From Bodo saltans (Eukaryota > Euglenozoa > Kinetoplastea > Eubodonida > Bodonidae), in contig CYKH01001915.1 in NCBI GenBank assembly GCA_001460835.1, positions 1 to 31,907 of the forward strand: DNA of 31,907 nt, in the 5' to 3' direction. The notes beneath the pieces are model-generated. The model made no database searches. It was not told where the DNA came from and was given only the letters and a program-made list of their open reading frames with translations. Below, in pieces: positions 16,719 through 25,656 of this stretch. The position numbers were made by a program, and so were the translations under genes. The first letter of the stretch is position 1. Each line of letters opens with the position of its first letter.

Positions 16719-18197
16719 ATGGACCCGCTGCGACAATGGGCCATCAAGACGGGCAACATGAAAATCCACGCCGATATCATTGCTCAGTCGATTCCCTCCA
16801 TGGGTGGCGGTATGGGGATCATCGCCACAAAGCCAATCGGTGCGGGGCACGTGCTTGTACAGGTGCCCCTGAGCTTCATGCTGACAACGAAGAGTGCGCG
16901 AGAATACCTCTTACGAACCAGCCCACCCCCAACAGAGCTTGACACTTTGACCCCGGTGGAGGCCATCATGTCGTTTTTACTTCTTGCGGAAAGGGATGCG
17001 CAGCATGTCCACTACCCGTGGCTTCGTGCATTGCCCCGCTGCTACGACAATCTACTGGAGCTTCCCTACGGAAAGCGCCTGCCGAGGTCGTCCACGGCAG
17101 TTGAGGGAGCAGACGCACAGGCGTATGATGATGCCATTCGATCACATGTTTGGAGTGATCGATGCCGCGCAAAGTGTGTGGAAGAGCGACTGCGTTTTGA
17201 GGCCTCGGTCGATCGGTGCCGCGAGCGCATTCCACTTCTTCGTCGAGGGCCAAGTGTGACACACGCGGTGTTTGAAAGCTGCTCTGGGGATGACGAGGAG
17301 TCTGCAGCGATCAAAGCAGCGGCGGGTCCTCAAAATGAACTTCCGCTGGAGAAGTTTTTGTGGGCGTACAACTCACTCATGAGCCGTGGCTTCTCGTACG
17401 ACGAGGACATCTGGGCCATGATGCCCTGGGTCGACTACTTCAACTACAGCCTGTTTCCAAACGTCACGATGCGGTTCAACAGTTCACAGAAGAAATACGA
17501 ATTTATCACAAAGAAAAAGATTCAAGCCGGAGAGCAGTTGATGCTGCAGTACGGCACATACTCGGATTATGAGCTCGCCTTGTGGTACGGATTTACGCTA
17601 CGCCGGGTATTATTTCCGAATTGCAAACCTCTCAGAGTGACTCAGAGCGACAGTGATTCGTCGTCGTCGCCATCGTCACACATTGTCAACGACGCAGAAC
17701 AAACAAGAACGCTCAACACCCACTTTGCGTATGTCTTCTCCCCCACCTACGACCCTAACGGGGACCTACCGATTGGCGTCACATGGGCAATTCAGCTGAT
17801 CCAACAAGCTGGCCTGGTACCGCCTCCGTCATGGGGGACAACGGTTGGGCACGACGAGGCCCTGCACGATGTCCGCATCGCATGGGGGTCGGTGAATGAA
17901 GGCATGGTGTACCTCCTCCGTCAGCTGGTGGAGTGCAATGAGGACAGTTCAGAGGTAATGCTCCGTAAGATTGCCCGTTCCGAGCTGGCCGCGTTCTCTA
18001 GAGACACGCCAGTAACCTCTGCCGAGCAAGAAGCGTCTGCCGCGACGACAGGCGACGTCTTATCGGTCGGTCATGTCAACGCAGTCAACATGGCGAGGGC
18101 ACTATCGGAGGACCACGCAATGTTGCTGAGGAGATACGCAGTAGAACTTGATGACGCAGGCCTTAAGAGTTTGCTGCTTGCGGCGTCCGCACAATGA
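16719..18197 (+). CDS. SET-domain methyltransferase, RuBisCO LSMT/SETD3/SETD6 type
   Basis: This 492-aa protein has the split SET domain of the LSMT/SETD3/SETD6 group of lysine or histidine methyltransferases. The SET start is GGGMGIIATKPIGAGHVLVQVP (about 29-50). A long helical insert (50-230) follows, with FLLLAERDAQHVHYPWLRALP typical of the family. The SET core end is PWVDYFNYS (236-244), followed by YGTYSDYELALWYGF (278-292), which matches the usual YGxxSNxELLxxYGF. The C-terminal half fits the LSMT substrate-binding region, with a Ser-rich loop near 308-325. In most relatives the core motif is D-x-x-N-H-S; here it is D-x-x-N-Y-S, so the His is replaced by Tyr243. The start at 16719 is the first ATG after the acceptor; the frame upstream is T-rich UTR. 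The substrate is unknown. Cytosolic location is inferred from the lack of targeting signals. Confidence 0.9.
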   Translation: MDPLRQWAIKTGNMKIHADIIAQSIPSMGGGMGIIATKPIGAGHVLVQVPLSFMLTTKSAREYLLRTSPPPTELDTLTPVEAIMSFLLLAERDAQHVHYPWLRALPRCYDNLLELPYGKRLPRSSTAVEGADAQAYDDAIRSHVWSDRCRAKCVEERLRFEASVDRCRERIPLLRRGPSVTHAVFESCSGDDEESAAIKAAAGPQNELPLEKFLWAYNSLMSRGFSYDEDIWAMMPWVDYFNYSLFPNVTMRFNSSQKKYEFITKKKIQAGEQLMLQYGTYSDYELALWYGFTLRRVLFPNCKPLRVTQSDSDSSSSPSSHIVNDAEQTRTLNTHFAYVFSPTYDPNGDLPIGVTWAIQLIQQAGLVPPPSWGTTVGHDEALHDVRIAWGSVNEGMVYLLRQLVECNEDSSEVMLRKIARSELAAFSRDTPVTSAEQEASAATTGDVLSVGHVNAVNMARALSEDHAMLLRRYAVELDDAGLKSLLLAASAQ

Positions 18198-18391
18198 AGA
18201 CACTGATGATGGTTGAAAACGAATAAATGTAACAGAGTAAACAACAACCCTTTGTTTGTTTCATTTTGCGTTTGTTGTTTGTGAAGTGACGGCATTTGAC
18301 AAGCGTTGTGTACCATTGAGCAATCGATTAGGGTGACTGGCTCCTCCTCTTGAAATTCATACCTATAGTAAACACAAGAAAGTTCCTTTCC

Positions 18392-19069
18392 ATGCGATCA
18401 TTCTGCGCCGCTGCTGCATACCGTGGCCCTATTTCCCCATCCTTTCCATCTTGGGGTCTTGTCAGCACACTCCGCATGAGTTCCACCGCCGCAGCGGCCG
18501 CCCCGTCGTATAAATCCACACACCAAGGACAGGGCCGCCCGATGGCGGTCAAAGCCCCTGGCCCCACGATTTCATCTTGCGCGGAGGAGTCTGGCCCGGT
18601 GAAAGGGAAGGCGCTGACGGCGCTGCAGAAGCGTATGCTGAAGCAGGCGGATAAGGCTGTGTTTGCACTGACCCCAAACGCAATCTATCGCGTGAAAACT
18701 CTTTTGCAGCTGCACCGCGCAGTTCCTGCCACAACGCCACCATCACAACCGACACCACCTTCCGCATCGCCTGCAGTTGACAACGGAGAGAAGCCTGACG
18801 GCATTCGCATCGGCGTCAAGAAGCGTGGGTGCAGCGGCTACAGCTACACCGTCAACTACGAATTCCCGTCCTCACCCAAAAAGCCAAATGACGCCCGCGT
18901 CGATCAAGGGGGTGTTTCTATTTTTGTAGACGGGGACGCCTTGTTTTATGTGATTGGCACGAACATGGACTTCACCGTGACGAACGTGGAGGAAAAGTTT
19001 ACATTCCAAAATCCCAATCAGAAGCATGGCTGCGGATGTGGTGAAAGTTTTATGCCGTTTGACGCATAA
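18392..19069 (+). CDS. ISCA1: Mitochondrial iron-sulfur assembly protein, ISCA1-like (A-type)
   Basis: A-type ISC proteins act late in mitochondrial Fe-S assembly, passing or forming 4Fe-4S clusters for enzymes such as aconitase and lipoate synthase. The domain begins at FALTPNAIYRVKTLL (residues 91-105). The three ligand cysteines are present: C147 in KKRGCSGYSYTV, and C214 and C216 in KHGCGCGESF. The ending NPNQKHGCGCGESF, preceded by GTNMDF, follows the ISCA1 pattern (GTEMDY, NPNIKGTCGCGESF) better than ISCA2. Residues 1-35 are Ala/Ser/Arg-rich with few acidic residues (MRSFCAAAAYRG), as expected for a mitochondrial presequence. A Pro/Thr/Ser-rich insert (112-132) between the first helix and the first strand is an addition. 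Start at 18392 is the first in-frame ATG; M29 is a second candidate but would lose the presequence. Confidence 0.95.
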   Translation: MRSFCAAAAYRGPISPSFPSWGLVSTLRMSSTAAAAAPSYKSTHQGQGRPMAVKAPGPTISSCAEESGPVKGKALTALQKRMLKQADKAVFALTPNAIYRVKTLLQLHRAVPATTPPSQPTPPSASPAVDNGEKPDGIRIGVKKRGCSGYSYTVNYEFPSSPKKPNDARVDQGGVSIFVDGDALFYVIGTNMDFTVTNVEEKFTFQNPNQKHGCGCGESFMPFDA

Positions 19070-19362
19070 AAAAAAGCAGCCGAAAACAAAAAAAGAAGTT
19101 GCATGCGAACAATATTCCACAAAAAAACAACAGTGTTGGGAACGGTTCCCTTCTTAACACACAAAGAGTAACTCAAAATTTCTGCTTCCACTGAGTGTGT
19201 TCTGGCCGTTACAGTGAGACAGAAAAAAGTGAACTTTTCGACTGAATTTGCTATTGCATTGAAAAAAATATATCCTCTGTCTTGATTGTGCGCCGTCCTT
19301 AGAAATAAACCCTAGATTCGATAGTGCACTTGATTGTCTCAAGAATAACGAAAAGGGGCTTT

Positions 19363-19917
19363 ATGGCATCACATTCCATCGAAACTCGATTTGCATTAGA
19401 GGTCCGAGAGTCAGGACCTCATGTCCTCGTTTCAACGCCTGATGTGCCCTTCTCCGCATTGATCACAAACATTAGATTCCAGCCGCCGCGCCCTCAGCCG
19501 CAAAAGAAGAATTCTAATAAGTCGAACGATGAAGCAAAGGACAATACCACTGACGGCGATGTGAGCACAGTATACTCCTTGGTGATGGTTGGTGCCAAGG
19601 GGAAGGTGCAAGAGGAATTTACCTTAGCGTCTTTTGAACACCAAGTGAAGCAGCAGGCGTCTGCCGCGTCGTCTTCATCCTCCACGGCAATTGCTACTGT
19701 GCCTCAGCCAATTTCCATCAACACCCAGCTCGTCTTGACCTCTAAATCACCGATTCAGCAGATCCAGCTACGCTCGTCACGCCCACGTAAGGGTGCGAAG
19801 CGTGATCGCGACGAGGCCGATAAATCTGTGTCTGCTAAGGCGGAGGCTTGCGTGTATCTTACTGGTGTTCAGTTGACAACTCTGAGTGCTCCACAAGTGG
19901 AAGCGTTGGTCAGATGA
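19363..19917 (+). CDS. Hypothetical small nuclear-type protein, possible nucleoplasmin-like fold
   Basis: This 184-aa protein is rich in beta-strand patterns: FALEVRES (10-17), HVLVSTPDVPFSALITNIRFQP (20-41), TVYSLVMVGAKGKVQEEFTLASF (69-91), ISINTQLVLTSKSPIQQIQL (117-136) and EACVYLTGVQLTTL (161-174). The order and spacing resemble the nucleoplasmin-like (NPL) histone-chaperone domain, where strands run through '..V..LNYEGKEVTIPVATLK', a '..PVTFRLKSGSGPVHISG' pair and a final 'G.HL'. A basic patch RPRKGAKRDRD (140-150) could be a nuclear localisation signal, and Ser- and Asn/Lys/Asp-rich loops interrupt strands. This is a fold-level inference by eye; the identity is too low for certainty. The start at 19363 (MASHSIETRF) is the first in-frame ATG. 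Confidence 0.75.
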   Translation: MASHSIETRFALEVRESGPHVLVSTPDVPFSALITNIRFQPPRPQPQKKNSNKSNDEAKDNTTDGDVSTVYSLVMVGAKGKVQEEFTLASFEHQVKQQASAASSSSSTAIATVPQPISINTQLVLTSKSPIQQIQLRSSRPRKGAKRDRDEADKSVSAKAEACVYLTGVQLTTLSAPQVEALVR

Positions 19918-20088
19918 TCCGTGCCACACTTTTGTTTGTCCGTGTTAGCCACTCAACATAAAAAAACAAGTTAAGATACAAAAGAGAAATCAAACTGTGG
20001 AAAGGGAGTCCGAGTTCTTAAACTACAGAAGGAGGAGAAATGGTCTGTTTGCTGTTCTTAAATCCTGTGATAGTTTCCTTCGCTGGCA

Positions 20089-20105
20089 CTTTTTTGTCTC
20101 CCAAG
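20089..20105 (+). promoter_or_regulatory. Predicted trans-splice acceptor for tetraspanin-like gene
   Basis: CTTTTTTGTCTCCCAAG: a clean pyrimidine tract with AG at 20104-20105. It would leave a very short leader of 16 bases before the ATG at 20122; upstream AGs would lengthen it. Confidence 0.45.
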
Positions 20106-20121
20106 AAAGTCTACAAAGAAA

Positions 20122-21105
20122 ATGCCCCGAAACGAGTCAAAGCCACTTTTGAACTCTGGCTCTAACAAAGGAGGTGGAGGTGGTGGCGCTGAGTTCAAGT
20201 ACGGTGAGGGTGGCGAAACGGACGAATTTCTAGCCGGCCTCACTGGCGGAAAACCCAAATACAAGCCGAAGCCAAAGACGTACGAACCTTCCGTGGACAC
20301 TGACAATTCCGACGCCATCCCTTCGAATTACTACGCGCCAGACTACCGCCCAGAGTCCGCGCAGAACCGTACCTGTGGGATAGACCACTTCCCCTCCCGT
20401 GCAGCAATGATCACTGTGGCGGTGATCTTAATGGGTGGGGGTGGTGCCATTGTCGCATTCTTGAATCACAACATGGAGTACTTGCAAGATTTGTGGCCAC
20501 TGGCGTTTTACGCCATGAATGCCCTTGGCGCGCTGTTTTTGCTTGTCGGAATCTTGAGCATTGCTGCTGCCGTGCAAGACAAAGATCGTCTGCGACGTGC
20601 GGCATTTTTTGTGATGGTGTTGGCGTGTTGCGGTGTCATTTTGGGTTTTACGTTAGCTACGTTTGTCCGCAGTGGGCGTGAAGATTCGTCGCTGCTATCG
20701 GACTGGACAACTATGGTGTCGCACGACATGGGCCGTGTGTGCACCATCGAGCATGACTTGAATTGCACGGGATGGACTCTTCCTTGTGGCCGTGTCCCTC
20801 CTGCAAACTTATCGCATCTGTATCACGACGACGAAATGAGCAAGGAGGAATTACACAATGTTCTTGATATTCTACTTGGCAACGCGAGCACAGTCACGCA
20901 GTGCGTGTACAGTTGCGAGTTAGATGTCTACCACAACATGAACCAAACATGCTCCTCCGCACTGCAAGCCCGCGTGAAAAAAGACTACCCCGCGGCAGTC
21001 GCAGCGTTGGCCTTCGCACTGGTGTGGACCATCGCATTTGGCGTGTTGGTGTTCCTTCGACGGGATGTCGAGGGAGGGTACGGAAATACCATCCAACACG
21101 CTTAA
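20122..21105 (+). CDS. Tetraspanin-like four-pass membrane protein
   Basis: This 327-aa protein has four hydrophobic helices: about 94-115, 125-151, 159-182 and 289-312. The first loop is short and the region between helices 3 and 4 is large (183-288), which is the tetraspanin layout. The large loop has six cysteines (207, 215, 222, 261, 265, 277), a TGW/PCG pair, and four N-glycosylation sequons (NCT, NLS, NAS, NQT), so it faces the lumen or exterior. The classical CCG motif at the start of that loop is not present as such; a CCG at 169-171 sits inside helix 3. The cytosolic N-terminus is unusually long (93 residues), Gly-rich then Lys/Pro/Tyr-rich (KPKYKPKPKTYEP), with a possible dileucine (PLL, 8-10). 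Tetraspanins organise membrane microdomains. A divergent tetraspanin or a kinetoplastid four-pass family is the best guess. Confidence 0.85.
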   Translation: MPRNESKPLLNSGSNKGGGGGGAEFKYGEGGETDEFLAGLTGGKPKYKPKPKTYEPSVDTDNSDAIPSNYYAPDYRPESAQNRTCGIDHFPSRAAMITVAVILMGGGGAIVAFLNHNMEYLQDLWPLAFYAMNALGALFLLVGILSIAAAVQDKDRLRRAAFFVMVLACCGVILGFTLATFVRSGREDSSLLSDWTTMVSHDMGRVCTIEHDLNCTGWTLPCGRVPPANLSHLYHDDEMSKEELHNVLDILLGNASTVTQCVYSCELDVYHNMNQTCSSALQARVKKDYPAAVAALAFALVWTIAFGVLVFLRRDVEGGYGNTIQHA

Positions 21106-21561
21106 GTAGGACACCGCACATGCTTTCCATATGAGAATTGAGAAATGTTTGTGATGTCCTCTGCCCTTTTATCGCCCTTGTGTTATGGAGAGCACAGTGT
21201 TCCAGAAGACTTTTTTTTTTTGCTTTCTTTATTTTTGTACGTTCATGTTGTTCATCGTGGTTAAAGCCTTCAATATGATTCTCTTTTTTTTTTTTTTCTT
21301 TTGATGCTTCGCTTTTTAAGAACGCAGTGAAGTTGTTGCACGTGTTTTTTGTTTCTAAGAAAAAAATGTGTGAAGATCAGCGGTAGCAACCTTGTTCCGC
21401 ACATAGATTCGGTGGGGGAACGACATCAAAAAAAGATACAGTAGCTTGACAGTCAATAACGCGGCAATTACAGGAATTGTTTGAGCTATTTCTTCTTTTA
21501 GTTGCTTTGCTTGTGTCCTTGGTTTGTGACAAGCTCGAGACGCGGTTAGCAGTCATCTCAC
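21106..21561 (+). other. Intergenic spacer with long T-runs
   Basis: A 456-base spacer. T-runs of 11 (21211-21221) and about 14 (21284-21297), plus TTTTTTGTTTCTAAG near 21345-21359, are candidate splice signals for the downstream coiled-coil gene. No ORF or RNA gene was seen. Confidence 0.5.
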
Positions 21562-24000
21562 ATGCCACACATACCTCTGTCAGCTGCAGCGACTCATCAA
21601 CTGTCGCCTTCTGCTACACCGGCGGCGCCACCTCGTGTGCTGCTAGAGGCACTTAAATCTGAGCTGCACTTTTATCGAGACTTCTTTTGGAGATACCAAG
21701 ATGCACTTCGAGCCGCTGCGGTGGCAGACCCTGAACTGGCTGCGCTGCTTAACGACGATGTGAAGGGGGGTCACTCCGGCGAGTCTCAGCGCTATAACGG
21801 TGAAGGGGGAAATGAAGGGGAGCATTACCAAGATGGCGACGTGGCAGAGCAGCAAACGACGAGCGGTGGTAGTGTTTGCAGGCCATTCACGATGGGCTAC
21901 GAACTGCAGCTTGCCGAAGCAAAGAGTAGAAGTTTAGATGAAGAGGCGACAACGCTCCATGAGCACTTTAGGCGTCGAATCTCAGAATTAGAAGATACGG
22001 TTCAACGCGAACGGCTACAACGAGCACATGTTCTGAACGAGAACATTCAACTCCGTGAGGCAAACCACGCACTTTGCTGTGAAGTACGACGGCTGCGTGA
22101 CGGTTGCGCGGACTTGTCATCTCTCCACTTGTCGCGACTGCAAATGATTTTCTTGCTTGTCGATGAGCATATTTGGAGGGCTCGGGTTGAGGCGGAGGCT
22201 CTTCGCTACTTAACTCTTCGCGCTGTGGACACGCCCCAAGTGAATCATCTTGTGGATCGGAATCAACTATTCGGTCAAACCACTTCTGCTGCATCAACCG
22301 GCGCTGCTGTACCCACCACATCTGCACTGAATGCATTTATCTCTTCTGCATCGTCTCGCAGTCGCCTGTCCTATGCTGTGTCGCACGTGTTCGAATCTTA
22401 CTACCCAACGACACGCTTTGCCGCTCCTGATGTAGCGTTCTTTGTGTCCAAATGCGAAGATCAGTTCGAACTCATTGCGGCAGAGTTTAGACATCGCATG
22501 CGTGCATTGGCGTTCCCGGAATCTCTGGTGGCTGCCCGTCGTGCGCTGCTGCGTGCAAACAGTGAAGAAGAAGAAGAGGAGGCGCGCGACAATGAGGATA
22601 ATCGTGACGACATCAGTTCTCAACGTCGCCGCCAGCGCCAGCGAATTGTCCGGCATGCAACCGCAGGGAGCCGCAGAGGACTCACTGACGAAGACGAGGA
22701 GCTTGTGGAGCTGTGCCTTGCCGCGTACAGCCGGGACACTGGTAGCATGCCGCCGTTGAGTAGTCCGCAAATGATGACCGATGACACCCATTTAGAGCAT
22801 CACACCAACGTTGGTGATGCATCTCACGCGCATTCCATGAGGGCACAGAAGACAACAGTACCCACCTCGCATGGATCTGTCGCGCATACATCATTGCATG
22901 AGGTCATGTCAACAAAACTGAATATCATGCCACCCTCCTCTCATCATCATCATAGCAGCAGCGGAATTGCAGTGGTAGTGCCCTCCTCGAAACTGTTGAC
23001 TTCGTCCCAAGATAGCACCACCGTTGTCGGATCACAGGAACTCGTGGAGGCCCATGATGTTCTTGCCCTTCGTGTGCATCCGTCGGAGTCGGACCAACGT
23101 GCGGCGCAACTTGTGCAGCAATTCCACGACCCACTGGCACCGATCCGGTCGCCCTCCAAGGCCGATGCGTTTTTACTCCAACAGCAACATAATAGCTCAC
23201 ACAGCACCAAAGGCCGAAGCCTCCCCGAAGTGGAGGATGCTTCATCCCGTGAGGCGGTCGAAATATTCCTTTCTCGTCGAGCGATTCGACTGTTACACGC
23301 CACTGAGTCAGCAGGCACGTTGAATGGCAATTCTGCCCACCGTGACAATATCGATCTTCGCAGCAGCCCAGAAGGTGCAGTGCTCAACGGACATCCCCCG
23401 TCGATGATGGTTGTTGCTTGCTCAGCCCTTGACCCATTGGTCAAAACACAACAGAAGTTGAGGTCGAGTGTGTTGCAGCTTCAACGCGAGCGTGATGATG
23501 CCATTCTGCGGTCCACTGAGTTAGAGCATCGTCTCGCAGAAGCGAAAGCCTCAGCATCCCGACAGCGTCTCAAATCTGTCGATCAAGCGCTGACGAAAAT
23601 AGCGGAGATCGATGAGCAGGCCAATGAACAACAACAACAGCTTCGTGCTTTCGGAGCAGGTACCGGAGTCGAGAGCAGCAGCGCGGCCGGTTTGCTGCTG
23701 TCGCCGAGACAGTCCCAAGTGAGCTTTTCCTCGCAGCCTGCAGATGGGGGGCCACTTCCCTCCTCGATGGCGCCATCGCCGTCTCCTCCCCCAACGAACA
23801 GTATCGCCAGTCACATCGCAGCGAACCATCATCGCCTTGGTGCACTCCCACATCAAGTCGTGGATCGAATCGCTCAGGCGTCCGTCGATATGAAAGATAT
23901 CGAAGCGATTGCACGAATGTCGCAAGATCCGTCCCTCCGAGGCCGCATGATGCGTCAGATGAAGGAACTGCATCACGAAGTAGCCGAGCTTCTGCGATGA
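21562..24000 (+). CDS. Hypothetical 812-aa coiled-coil protein
   Basis: I do not recognise this gene. The ATG at 21562 is in a good position and the frame runs uninterrupted to a TGA at 24000. Predicted coiled coils lie at about residues 110-180 (ISELEDTVQRERLQRAHVLN, then NHALCCEVRRLRD) and 627-698 (LRSSVLQLQRERDDAILRS onward, ending in NEQQQQLRAF). An N-terminal helix LLEALKSELHFYRDFFWRYQ (27-46) and a conserved-looking C-terminus (DMKDIEAIARMSQDPSLRGRMMRQMKELHHEVAELL) suggest binding surfaces. Between the coils lies a region with a helical part (200-330), an acidic run (EEEEEEARDNEDNRDD, about 335-350) and Ser/His-rich linkers. No membrane segment or signal peptide is seen. A cytoskeletal or centriole/basal-body role would fit the architecture but is a guess. 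Confidence 0.85.
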   Translation: MPHIPLSAAATHQLSPSATPAAPPRVLLEALKSELHFYRDFFWRYQDALRAAAVADPELAALLNDDVKGGHSGESQRYNGEGGNEGEHYQDGDVAEQQTTSGGSVCRPFTMGYELQLAEAKSRSLDEEATTLHEHFRRRISELEDTVQRERLQRAHVLNENIQLREANHALCCEVRRLRDGCADLSSLHLSRLQMIFLLVDEHIWRARVEAEALRYLTLRAVDTPQVNHLVDRNQLFGQTTSAASTGAAVPTTSALNAFISSASSRSRLSYAVSHVFESYYPTTRFAAPDVAFFVSKCEDQFELIAAEFRHRMRALAFPESLVAARRALLRANSEEEEEEARDNEDNRDDISSQRRRQRQRIVRHATAGSRRGLTDEDEELVELCLAAYSRDTGSMPPLSSPQMMTDDTHLEHHTNVGDASHAHSMRAQKTTVPTSHGSVAHTSLHEVMSTKLNIMPPSSHHHHSSSGIAVVVPSSKLLTSSQDSTTVVGSQELVEAHDVLALRVHPSESDQRAAQLVQQFHDPLAPIRSPSKADAFLLQQQHNSSHSTKGRSLPEVEDASSREAVEIFLSRRAIRLLHATESAGTLNGNSAHRDNIDLRSSPEGAVLNGHPPSMMVVACSALDPLVKTQQKLRSSVLQLQRERDDAILRSTELEHRLAEAKASASRQRLKSVDQALTKIAEIDEQANEQQQQLRAFGAGTGVESSSAAGLLLSPRQSQVSFSSQPADGGPLPSSMAPSPSPPPTNSIASHIAANHHRLGALPHQVVDRIAQASVDMKDIEAIARMSQDPSLRGRMMRQMKELHHEVAELLR

Positions 24001-24295
24001 TGAGCAAAGAATTGAGGGGGTGATGTGTCTTTTTGGGCCTCCTTCAGCAGCGTCATTTTCTTGACTGAGTACTTGAAACGGTGAATCACTATCATCTAAA
24101 GATTCTTTTGATTGTGTAACTTGTTGTTGTATTCCTGTTGTACTTCTTTGAATTACTACTTCACACAAATTTGCCTTGGCGTGCTATGCCATTGTATGCC
24201 ATGTGCTGACTGGCTATCATCATTTTCCTTTTCAAACACGGGAATCATTGCATAGACCTATTTGTAAATCAGCATCACCTACTTGTCAAGTGATC

Positions 24296-25453
24296 ATGTC
24301 CGCTCCTCCTGCAGCTACCGGGTCCTTTCGGCATCATTCTCGCCGTCCCATTGCTTTAGCAGTGCATCAATCTGCACCACGTCCCTCGATGGGAGCATCG
24401 GTGCAACAAGTCGTCGATGCAGTGTATCAACTGCGCGTGGAGCTTGATTTGCCGTCGTCGTCGTCGAGTGGTGTTGCTGAAGCAACGCCCTCCACACAAG
24501 TGGTGCCACCTTCAGCGTCCATCCCTGCTATGATGGTATTTGCGGAATTGTTCCTCGGCGGCTACGGCAGCGGTGAGCTGCTCGTGTCGGAGAATCAGAC
24601 CATCACCCCGCCTATTGGCGTGCCCATGGCCACCGCGTCGTCGATCATCTTTGATGCAAACTATCACGGCTCTCAATGGCTAGAGCCCATCAGGCAGGCG
24701 TGCAAAGACAATCGCGTTGGTGTTGTCTGTGGATACTCTGAACGTGCCGAGATCACAGACACTGTGACGTCTTCGGACTGTGACTCCACCACCAGGAGCT
24801 TGTCGTCCACTGCAACGAAGGAAACGGGAGCGTTTAAGTACAAATATTTTAATGCTGCACTTGTCATCGATGACAACGGCGTTGTCCTCGCCTCCTACCG
24901 GAAAGTGCATCTGTGGGGCGGCTATGAGGCTTCCTTCTTTTCCCCGGCCGACCAGTTGCTCGGCGGTCGGTTTCCGTTTCACGGCATCTCATGCGGCGTG
25001 CTCATTTGCTTCGATGTTGAATTCCCCGAGAGCACCAGGACGCTTCGTCTTGATGGAGCAGAAGTTGTATTCGTTCCCACTGCCCTCGTCAGCCCATTTA
25101 ACGCGCGCGTCACGGTGCCCAGCAGAGCGTTTGAAAACAACTTCGTTGTGTGCTACGCCAACGAAGTTGGACAAGACCCACATCTCGATCATGTGAACTA
25201 TTGTGGTCTCAGCGTGGTGGCGTTACCAGACGGCACTGAAGGCTGCCGAGCCGCTGGACTGAGCCCCCCCTTCACGACGGAAGGTGTGAACTCCTCTTCC
25301 TTTGCGCAAAACGGATCTTTTGGTTCAGCCGCACGAAGCAACAAGCGGCTGTTTGAGTATTGTGTGATTGACCTTGACGACGCTGCATTCACAGCTGCAC
25401 GATCACGAAACAATTATCTGGATGCTCGGCGCCCAGACTGCTATGCCAAGTAA
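24296..25453 (+). CDS. Carbon-nitrogen hydrolase (nitrilase superfamily)
   Basis: Members hydrolyse amides, nitriles or N-carbamoyl compounds through a Glu-Lys-Cys triad. All three are visible: Glu84 in VFAELFLGGY, Lys203 in SYRKVHLWGGYE and Cys238 in GVLICFDVEFPES. The second conserved Glu (E242/E245 region) and the following strand AEVVFVPTALVSP also match. The distance from Glu84 to Lys203 is longer than usual because of a Ser/Thr/Asp-rich insert (about 152-176). The frame is open to 24176, but the first in-frame ATG is 24296 (MSAPPAATGS), used here. It resembles the aliphatic amidase/N-carbamoylputrescine amidase side of the superfamily more than Nit1/Nit2, but the substrate cannot be read from sequence. 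No targeting peptide is obvious, so it is probably cytosolic. Confidence 0.92.
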   Translation: MSAPPAATGSFRHHSRRPIALAVHQSAPRPSMGASVQQVVDAVYQLRVELDLPSSSSSGVAEATPSTQVVPPSASIPAMMVFAELFLGGYGSGELLVSENQTITPPIGVPMATASSIIFDANYHGSQWLEPIRQACKDNRVGVVCGYSERAEITDTVTSSDCDSTTRSLSSTATKETGAFKYKYFNAALVIDDNGVVLASYRKVHLWGGYEASFFSPADQLLGGRFPFHGISCGVLICFDVEFPESTRTLRLDGAEVVFVPTALVSPFNARVTVPSRAFENNFVVCYANEVGQDPHLDHVNYCGLSVVALPDGTEGCRAAGLSPPFTTEGVNSSSFAQNGSFGSAARSNKRLFEYCVIDLDDAAFTAARSRNNYLDARRPDCYAK

Positions 25454-25656
25454 CGACACTCCAAGTTTTTTTTTCTCCTCGCTACAGAATCACACAACAC
25501 AACAAAACACGTCCAAAAGAAACACCTTGCGTTCACACGTGCGACGAGTAGACACATGTAAATGTTTCTTTAAGTTACCCGACTATGTTTGTATTTGAAA
25601 CCCACATTGCTGGGCACAGAACAATCTAAATAAATTCATAAGGAGAGAAACACAAA

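Noticed and set aside
23551-24168. 205-codon open frame on the - strand
   Set aside because: Shadow of the coiled-coil gene on the opposite strand; composition Arg/Ser/His-rich as expected for antisense.
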